Positions 12,682 to 17,615 of a DNA stretch of 17,615 nt are shown in pieces; the first letter of the stretch is position 1, and every line of letters begins with the position of its first letter. The stretch is from Aeromicrobium sp. (GTDB lineage: Bacteria; Actinomycetota; Actinomycetes; Propionibacteriales; Nocardioidaceae), in assembly GCA_023254755.1 (NCBI GenBank), contig JALRKU010000359.1, positions 1 through 17,615 of the forward strand, given 5' to 3'. The notes below the pieces were generated by a model. The model was not told where the DNA came from, searched no databases, and saw nothing but the letters and a program-made list of their open reading frames with translations. Made by a program: the position numbers and the translations under genes.

Positions 12682-13958
12682 ACCGCGGCGCCGAGCCAGC
12701 GGCACGCGTGGAGCGCCAGCTCCAGGTCGAAGCGGTCCTCGTCGAGGGGACGACCCCGGAGCTCGACCGCCTTGTCGACCCGGTACTTGACGGTGTTCTT
12801 GTGCAGGTGCACCCGCTCGGCGGTCGCGAGGAAGCTGCCGCGCTCGGCCAGGAACGACAGCAGCGTGCTGCGCAGTCGCGCGGCGTTCTCGTGGTCCCGG
12901 GCCAGGTCGCCGAGCGCCGCCGCGACGAGCGATCGGAGCGCGGGGAGGTCGTGCACCAGCAGCGAGACCGCCTCGACCCCGACGTCGTCGAACCGCGTGA
13001 CCGTCGCGGACCGCTCGCCGGCCACGACGGCCACCCGGTGCGCCCGCAGGGCGCTGAGGTGCGAGGTCCGGAATCCGTCGAGCCCGCCCTCGGCCGAGCC
13101 GGTGGCCACCCGCACGGTGGGACCGACGTCGGCGACCAGCCGCTCGAGCGTCTCGATCGCGCGCGACCCCGCCCCGCGCCCGAGCGGCAGCCACGCCCAT
13201 GCGGTGGTGTCGTCCTGCGGCACGAACAGCGCCTGGCCCACCGCGCCGAGGACGTCGCCCACCTCGGCGACCAGCTGCTCCAGACGGCGCAGGTCGTGCG
13301 CCGCCCCGGCGCTGCCCCGTTGCGCCAGGTCCCACACGACGACGGCGAGGTGCTGCTGGCGGACCCGGTAGCCCAGGGTCGACTCGATGCCGGTCAGGTC
13401 GTCCTCGTCCCCTTCGAGCACGGCTGCAAGCGTCGCGGCACGCACCGTGTTGCGGTTCGCGAGCCATCGCTCGCGCTCGGCCTCGTAGTCGCCGACCACC
13501 TGCTCGGAGACCCGGTCGACGTACGTCGAGGCCCGTTCGTGCATCAGCTTCGACGCGGCCAGGACGAGCGGTCCGTCGTCGGTCTCCCGACCCACCTGCG
13601 ACAGGGCCACGTCGACCATGCGGCGCTGGCCGAGGCGGTACGCCCGCAGCAGCGCGTTCGACGACGTGCCGCGCTGCGCCAGCCCACGGGCGTACTCGAC
13701 CGCCGCGGCCGGCGCCCTGACGGCCGCCGGGTCGATGTCGTGCTGCGTCGCGTGCACGAAGGTCTCGATGTTGCTGCCGACGCTCGAGTGCAGCAGGTCG
13801 GTCACGGTCGGGTCGCCGTGCAGCTCCGGGATCGCCTCGATCAGCTCGGCGTGGAGGGCGGCGGTCAGCTCGGGGAGAGCCGCGCCCATGGCGCGAGCGG
13901 CCGACACGACGAGGTCGTGGGCCCGCTCGTCGAGCTCGGTCGACGGCGCCAACGGCAT
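12669..13958 (-). CDS. PucR-family transcriptional regulator
   Basis: A 429-aa regulator of the PucR/CdaR type. The C-terminal helix-turn-helix (HTH_30) is clear: LLSFLAERGSFLATAERVHL followed by HKNTVKYRVDKA, the family signature. The middle contains the GGDEF-like regulator domain of this family (segment VRQQHLAVVVWDLAQR to ATGSAEGGLDGFRTSHLSAL), and the N-terminal third is helical (RsbR-like or ligand-sensing), without membrane segments. Two starts are possible: ATG 13958, 10 nt from AGGAGG, or GTG 13964, only 4 nt from it; the ATG is preferred on spacing. Relatives typically control a divergent or adjacent catabolic operon and are often autoregulated. It is divergent from the DUF3556-flavoenzyme pair, which is its most likely target by position. 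Confidence 0.92.
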   Translation of the reverse strand: MPLAPSTELDERAHDLVVSAARAMGAALPELTAALHAELIEAIPELHGDPTVTDLLHSSVGSNIETFVHATQHDIDPAAVRAPAAAVEYARGLAQRGTSSNALLRAYRLGQRRMVDVALSQVGRETDDGPLVLAASKLMHERASTYVDRVSEQVVGDYEAERERWLANRNTVRAATLAAVLEGDEDDLTGIESTLGYRVRQQHLAVVVWDLAQRGSAGAAHDLRRLEQLVAEVGDVLGAVGQALFVPQDDTTAWAWLPLGRGAGSRAIETLERLVADVGPTVRVATGSAEGGLDGFRTSHLSALRAHRVAVVAGERSATVTRFDDVGVEAVSLLVHDLPALRSLVAAALGDLARDHENAARLRSTLLSFLAERGSFLATAERVHLHKNTVKYRVDKAVELRGRPLDEDRFDLELALHACRWLGAAVLTD

Positions 13959-13987
13959 GACCACGTGACCTCCTGGCAGATCTTGTT

Positions 13988-14010
13988 CTCTGCGACCAAG
14001 TGGCGCAGAG
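13988..14010. promoter_or_regulatory. 23-bp interrupted palindrome, candidate regulator-binding site
   Basis: CTCTGCG (13988-13994) and CGCAGAG (14004-14010) are perfect inverted arms around 9 bp; the spacer itself contains CCA-AG-TGG, which continues the dyad with one unpaired A. It lies 30 bp upstream of the pucR start in the divergent intergenic region and is a natural operator candidate for PucR. Confidence 0.55.
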
Positions 14011-14109
14011 CCGTGACGGCCAGCATGCCAGTGATCCCGGCGTTCTGGATACTGAAGTCGTCGCCACGCTTCGTGTTCCCAGCACAGTGTCTTGGATCAC
14101 GTCTGGCTC

Positions 14110-14115
14110 TACATT
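14110..14115 (+). promoter_or_regulatory. Candidate -10 box upstream of the DUF3556-type gene
   Basis: TACATT fits TAnnnT and would give a transcript starting about 14122, with a leader carrying the AGGAG ribosome binding site at 14139-14143. No matching -35 box at normal spacing, consistent with activator-dependent initiation but not proof of it. Confidence 0.35.
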
Positions 14116-14148
14116 CGATGCGGTACGCCCAGGACGTCAGGAGCCACG

Positions 14149-15987
14149 ATGGGATTCATCAACCCCACCCCCCCGCCGGTGCCGGCGGACGAGTTCGTCA
14201 CCCTCCCCCTCATGGAGCGGGTGCGGATCCTCGGTCAGCACTGGGTGGTCGACGGATTCGGCACGCCCCGCATGCTGCACGTCGTCTACGTGCTGAAGAT
14301 GCTGGGGCTGTACTTCGCGGTCGGTCTCGCCATCACGTCGTGGACCACCGACCACGTCCACTTCACCGAACCCGGCACCTGGTTCGACAACGTCGTCGTC
14401 TACCAGAAGCTCGCCATCTACCTGATGCTCCTGGAGGTGATCGGCCTGGGCGGCGCGTTCGGGCCGCTGTGCGGGCACTTCGTGCCGATGCTGGGCAACA
14501 TCCGCTACTGGCTGCGTCCGGGCACGATCCGCATGGCGCCGTGGCGGCGCGTGCCGCTCACCGGTGGAGACGAGCGGACCGTCGTCGACGTCCTGCTGTA
14601 CGCCGGCGTGCTGGCGGCCCTCGTCTGGCCCCTCGCGGCCCACGCCGAGCCCGTCACGGCGCTGCCCGCCGGCACCGGACCTCAGGAGCTGGTCCCAGCC
14701 GTCGCGTTCCTGCCGATCCTGGTCCTCATGCCACTGCTGGGCCTCCGCGACAAGGCGATCTTCCTGGCCGCCCGCTCCGAGCAGTACCTACCGATCATGC
14801 TGTTCTCGGCGACCCTCGGCTGGCTCGCCCTGGCCGACGACGCCACGGCGTCCGACTTCGTCGACCTCGTCGTCGCGTTCAAGATCATCATCTGCGTCGT
14901 GTGGATCGGTGCCGGCGTCTCCAAGCTCGGCGTCCACTTCGAGCGCGTCATCCCGCCGATGGTCTCCAACAGCCCCGGCGTTCCCGTCGCCGTCAAGCGC
15001 CTCTACTACCGCGGCGCGCCCGACGACCTCAAGCCCAGCAAGATCGCGTGGTTCTTCGCCCACGTCGGCGGCACGACGGTCGAGATCGCGATCCCGCTGA
15101 TCCTGCTGCTGACGACCAACGACACGATCGCCCTGCTCGGCGCGCTGTCGATGCTCGCGTTCCACATCTACATCACGTCGACGTTCCCGCTCGCCGTCCC
15201 GCTGGAGTGGAACGTCTACTTCGGGTACATCGCGATCGTGCTGTGGGGCGGCTTCGGCGACGGGTTCGACGCGTCGACCTACAACATCTGGGACTTCTCC
15301 CAGCCGCTGCTGCTGATCCCGATCTTCGTGCTGCTGACCTTCTTCCCGATCCTCGGTCACTTCCGCCCTGACCTGGTGTCGTTCCTGCCCGGCATGCGGC
15401 AGTACGCCGGCAACTGGGCGACGTCGCTGTGGGCGATGAAGCCCGGGGTCGAGCAGCGACTCAACGAGCTGCCGCTCACCGAGATCCAGCTCGACCAGCT
15501 GATGCGCATGGCGCCGGCGCCGTACGAGCACGACGAGGCCGAGGTCACGCTGCAGAAGACGCTCGGCTGGCGCTCCATGCACAGCCAGGGCCGCGGCCTG
15601 TTCTCGGTGCTGCTGGAGCACCTCGACGACGTCGACACCCGTGCGGTCCGCGAGGGCGAGCTGGTGGCCAACTCGATCGTCGGCTGGAACTTCGGCGACG
15701 GCCACCTGCACGACGAGCGCCTCGTGGCCTCGGTCCAGAAGCGCCTCGGCCTCGAGCCCGGCGACCTGGTCGTGGTCTTCGCGGAGTCGCAGGCCACCGC
15801 CTGGCGTCGGAGCACCCCGCAGCACTACCGCGTGATCGACGCCGCGCTGGGCGTCGTGGAGCGCGGCACCTGGGACGTGCGCGACTGCGTGGCCGAGCAG
15901 CCGTGGCTGCCGAACGGCCCGATCCCGCTGCAGGTGCAGTGGACCGCCGAGGGCTACCGACGCCGGTCCTCGCAGCCCGTCACGTGA
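14149..15987 (+). CDS. DUF3556-type transmembrane protein, 612 aa
   Basis: A large polytopic membrane protein that I match from memory to the actinobacterial DUF3556 family of unknown function (usual length near 580-610). Hydrophobic segments fall at about 46-64, 86-107, 146-163, 182-198, 212-228, 240-258, 312-326, 328-348, 355-368 and 386-402. The segment FKIIICVVWIGAGVSKLGVHF (about 244-264) resembles the helix of HTTM/vitamin K-carboxylase-like membrane proteins, a hint only. Residues from about 440 to 612 form a soluble domain (TLGWRSMHSQGRGLFSVLLE, VGWNFGDGHLHDERL) with several His and Asp. The ATG at 14149 follows AGGAG with good spacing; an upstream TTG at 14092 would overlap the promoter. 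The stop overlaps the next start as GTGA, so the two products are probably made together and may act together. Confidence 0.85.
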   Translation: MGFINPTPPPVPADEFVTLPLMERVRILGQHWVVDGFGTPRMLHVVYVLKMLGLYFAVGLAITSWTTDHVHFTEPGTWFDNVVVYQKLAIYLMLLEVIGLGGAFGPLCGHFVPMLGNIRYWLRPGTIRMAPWRRVPLTGGDERTVVDVLLYAGVLAALVWPLAAHAEPVTALPAGTGPQELVPAVAFLPILVLMPLLGLRDKAIFLAARSEQYLPIMLFSATLGWLALADDATASDFVDLVVAFKIIICVVWIGAGVSKLGVHFERVIPPMVSNSPGVPVAVKRLYYRGAPDDLKPSKIAWFFAHVGGTTVEIAIPLILLLTTNDTIALLGALSMLAFHIYITSTFPLAVPLEWNVYFGYIAIVLWGGFGDGFDASTYNIWDFSQPLLLIPIFVLLTFFPILGHFRPDLVSFLPGMRQYAGNWATSLWAMKPGVEQRLNELPLTEIQLDQLMRMAPAPYEHDEAEVTLQKTLGWRSMHSQGRGLFSVLLEHLDDVDTRAVREGELVANSIVGWNFGDGHLHDERLVASVQKRLGLEPGDLVVVFAESQATAWRRSTPQHYRVIDAALGVVERGTWDVRDCVAEQPWLPNGPIPLQVQWTAEGYRRRSSQPVT

Positions 15988-17411
15988 CCGGCGCCGTCGT
16001 CGTCGGCAGCGGGCCCAACGGGCTCGCTGCCGCGATCCGCCTGGCGCAGGCCGGGCTCGAGGTCACGGTCGTGGAGGCGCACGAGCGGGCCGGTGGCGGC
16101 ACCCGAACCGCCGAGCTCACGCTGCCCGGCGTGCTGCACGACGAGTGCTCGGCGTTCCACCCCACGGCCGTCGCGTCGCCCTTCCTCGCTGCGCTCGACC
16201 TCGAGCGCCACGGGCTCCGCTGGCGATGGCCCGAGATCGACCTGGCCCACCCGCTCGACGACGGCCGCGCCGGTCTGCTCGCTCGTGACCCCGCCTGGGT
16301 CGACCGCTCCCTTGGCTCCGACGCCGCCCGCTGGCACCGGCTCTTCGCCCCGGCGCTCCGGCACTTCGACGACCTGATCGACGAGGTCTTCCAACCGGTC
16401 GTCCACGTCCCGAGGCACCCCGTCACCCTCGGCCGCTTCGGGCTCGGCGCGATCCAGCCGGCGCCCTGGGTCGTCCGCCGCTTCCGCGACGAGCCGGCGC
16501 GGGCGTTGCTCACCGGCGTGGCGGCGCACAAGTTCGGCCGGATCGACCGGCCGCTCGGGTCGTCGGTCGGCCTGATGCTCGCGGCCGCGGCGCAAGCGGT
16601 CGGCTGGCCGGTCGCGGAGGGCGGGAGCGAGAGCATCGCCCGTGCGCTCGTCGCCGAGTTGGAGTCGCTCGGCGGACGGGTCGTCACCGGCGTGACGGTG
16701 ACGTCGCTGCCCCAGCTGTCCGAGATCGCCGGAGCGGCTCCCGACGTGGTGGTGCTCGACACCGCCCCCGCCGGGGCGCTCGACATCGCCGGCGACGCCC
16801 TCCACCCGCGAGTGCGGCGCGCGTTCCGTCGCTTCCGCTACGGCCCGGCCGCCTTCAAGGTCGACCTGGCGATCGAGGGCGACGTGCCGTGGACGAACGA
16901 GCACTGCGCGCGGGCGGGGACACTGCACCTCGGCGGGTCGGCGGCCGAGGTCGTCGCGATCGAGGCGGCGACGCAGCGCGGCGAGATGCCCGACCGTCCC
17001 TTCATGCTGGTCGGTCAGCAGCACGTGGCCGACCCGAGTCGCTCGAACGGCTCGGTGCACCCCCTCTACGCCTACGCCCACGTTCCCCAGGACTACCCCG
17101 GTGACGCGACGGACGCCATGCTGAGGCAGCTCGAGCGGTTCGCGCCCGGGATCCGCGACCAGGTCGTCGGCACCGCGGTCCGCGACGTCCCGGGGTGGGC
17201 CACGTACAACGCCAACTACGTCGGCGGCGACATCGCGGCCGGCGCGAACACGGCACGCCAGATCGCGTTCCGGCCCCGCGTGTCCGCGAACCCCTACGAG
17301 CTCGGCGTCGACGGCGTCTACCTGTGCTCCTCCGCCACACCGCCCGGTGCCGGGGTGCACGGCATGGGCGGCTTCCACGCCGCCGAGACCGCGCTGCGCC
17401 GGCTGCGCTGA
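15984..17411 (+). CDS. NAD(P)/FAD-dependent oxidoreductase, phytoene desaturase / carotenoid-oxidoreductase-like
   Basis: A 475-aa flavoenzyme of the phytoene-dehydrogenase/amine-oxidase superfamily. The N-terminus is a FAD-binding Rossmann motif VVVGSGPNGLAAAIRL (5-20) ending in Glu31 (VVEAHERAGGGTRT, the ribose-binding Glu and the GGxxRT signature). The C-terminus carries the matching FAD motif GVYLCSSATPPGAGVHGMGG. The closest groups are the uncharacterised CrtI-like and PYROXD2-like proteins, which oxidise or isomerise hydrophobic substrates; no carotenoid gene (crtB, crtE) is present. The start is GTG 15984, overlapping the upstream stop as GTGA with no own ribosome binding site, showing translational coupling to the membrane protein. 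A role in processing a lipid held by that protein is an inference. Confidence 0.93.
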   Translation: MTGAVVVGSGPNGLAAAIRLAQAGLEVTVVEAHERAGGGTRTAELTLPGVLHDECSAFHPTAVASPFLAALDLERHGLRWRWPEIDLAHPLDDGRAGLLARDPAWVDRSLGSDAARWHRLFAPALRHFDDLIDEVFQPVVHVPRHPVTLGRFGLGAIQPAPWVVRRFRDEPARALLTGVAAHKFGRIDRPLGSSVGLMLAAAAQAVGWPVAEGGSESIARALVAELESLGGRVVTGVTVTSLPQLSEIAGAAPDVVVLDTAPAGALDIAGDALHPRVRRAFRRFRYGPAAFKVDLAIEGDVPWTNEHCARAGTLHLGGSAAEVVAIEAATQRGEMPDRPFMLVGQQHVADPSRSNGSVHPLYAYAHVPQDYPGDATDAMLRQLERFAPGIRDQVVGTAVRDVPGWATYNANYVGGDIAAGANTARQIAFRPRVSANPYELGVDGVYLCSSATPPGAGVHGMGGFHAAETALRRLR

Positions 17412-17427
17412 GCCGGCGCCCCGCGGG

Positions 17428-17615
17428 TCAGGGCAGGCGGTCGGCCCGGGCGAGGTTCGCCCGGAGCTCCTCGGCGTTCTGCCGCGGACCGTACGCCGGG
17501 CGGTCGCGCTCGACGCGCCAGGACTCGCTCAGCGGCCCGATGTTCACGGTGTCGAAGCCGAGCTCGTCGTACAGGCGGGTGACGAGCTCGACCGCGTCGT
17601 CGTGGTCGGACGCCG
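17428..17615 (-). CDS. NADP oxidoreductase, coenzyme F420-dependent type (C-terminal 61 residues only)
   Basis: The 5' part lies beyond the right edge. The visible end, LYDELGFDTVNIGPLSESWR followed by VERDRPAYGPRQ and NAEELRANLARADRLP, fits the tail of Rossmann-fold F420-dependent NADP reductase-like proteins, in which L...LGFdpvdaGpLaes closes the nucleotide-binding domain. The assignment rests on this tail alone; a related NAD(P)-binding oxidoreductase is possible. The gene converges on the flavoenzyme with only 16 nt between stop codons. Confidence 0.6.
   Translation of the reverse strand, partial: ASDHDDAVELVTRLYDELGFDTVNIGPLSESWRVERDRPAYGPRQNAEELRANLARADRLP

Noticed and set aside
14092..14148. 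Upstream TTG start for the DUF3556-type gene
   Set aside because: It has no ribosome binding site and overlaps the likely promoter; ATG 14149 has AGGAG at good spacing.
12708..15371. 887-residue plus-strand open frame
   Set aside because: It runs antisense to pucR, through the divergent promoter region, and out of frame with the DUF3556-type gene. Repetitive Arg/Asp/His composition is typical of GC shadow frames.
1..17615. CRISPR array, rRNA, transposase or prophage genes
   Set aside because: Looked for and not seen: no regularly spaced repeats with unique spacers, no transposase or phage structural motifs.

Overview
The window looks like the chromosome of a high-GC actinobacterium. Coding sequence is very GC-rich, and it carries a class E sortase, a PASTA-type serine/threonine kinase, a GAF-ANTAR regulator, a DUF3556-type membrane protein and several TAnnnT -10 boxes only 6-7 nt before start codons (leaderless transcription). 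The gene content fits Nocardioidaceae (Nocardioides or Aeromicrobium-like); this placement is an inference, not a database result.

Left block (1-4005, minus strand): five closely spaced genes that read as one transcription unit, in transcriptional order class E sortase, pyrE (orotate phosphoribosyltransferase), a SpoU/TrmH RNA methyltransferase, an unrecognised soluble protein, and a CoA-disulfide-reductase/NADH-oxidase-like flavoprotein cut by the left edge. pyrE and the methyltransferase overlap by GTGA.

Middle-left (4006-7704, plus strand): an intergenic region with a 14-bp perfect inverted repeat and a 27-bp direct repeat, then a class I/II aminotransferase, a three-His-box fatty acid desaturase with a hairpin terminator candidate, a GAF-ANTAR antiterminator and tRNA-Thr(CGT).

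Accessory-looking stretch (7705-10293): about 320 bp without a gene, a 104-aa orphan with CGA-rich codon use, a gene graveyard (C-terminal two thirds of a TetR regulator abutting an internal piece of an amidohydrolase), an RraA-family aldolase, and two small membrane proteins that each appear to have a leaderless promoter.

Right block (10387-17615): an SDR dehydrogenase, a Ser/Thr kinase with two PASTA domains, a convergent PucR-type regulator whose stop codon lies 1 nt from the kinase stop, then, divergent from PucR, a 612-aa DUF3556-type membrane protein translationally coupled (GTGA overlap) to a phytoene-desaturase-like FAD oxidoreductase. A palindrome lies between pucR and the membrane-protein gene. 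The window ends in the 3' end of an F420/NADP-oxidoreductase-like gene on the minus strand.

The best candidate for an undescribed system is the pucR / DUF3556 / flavoenzyme divergon at 12669-17411. The most unusual sequence structures are the hairpin-plus-direct-repeat at 4129-4244, whose core recurs at 8368-8420, and the double-fragment deletion scar at 8431-8985.
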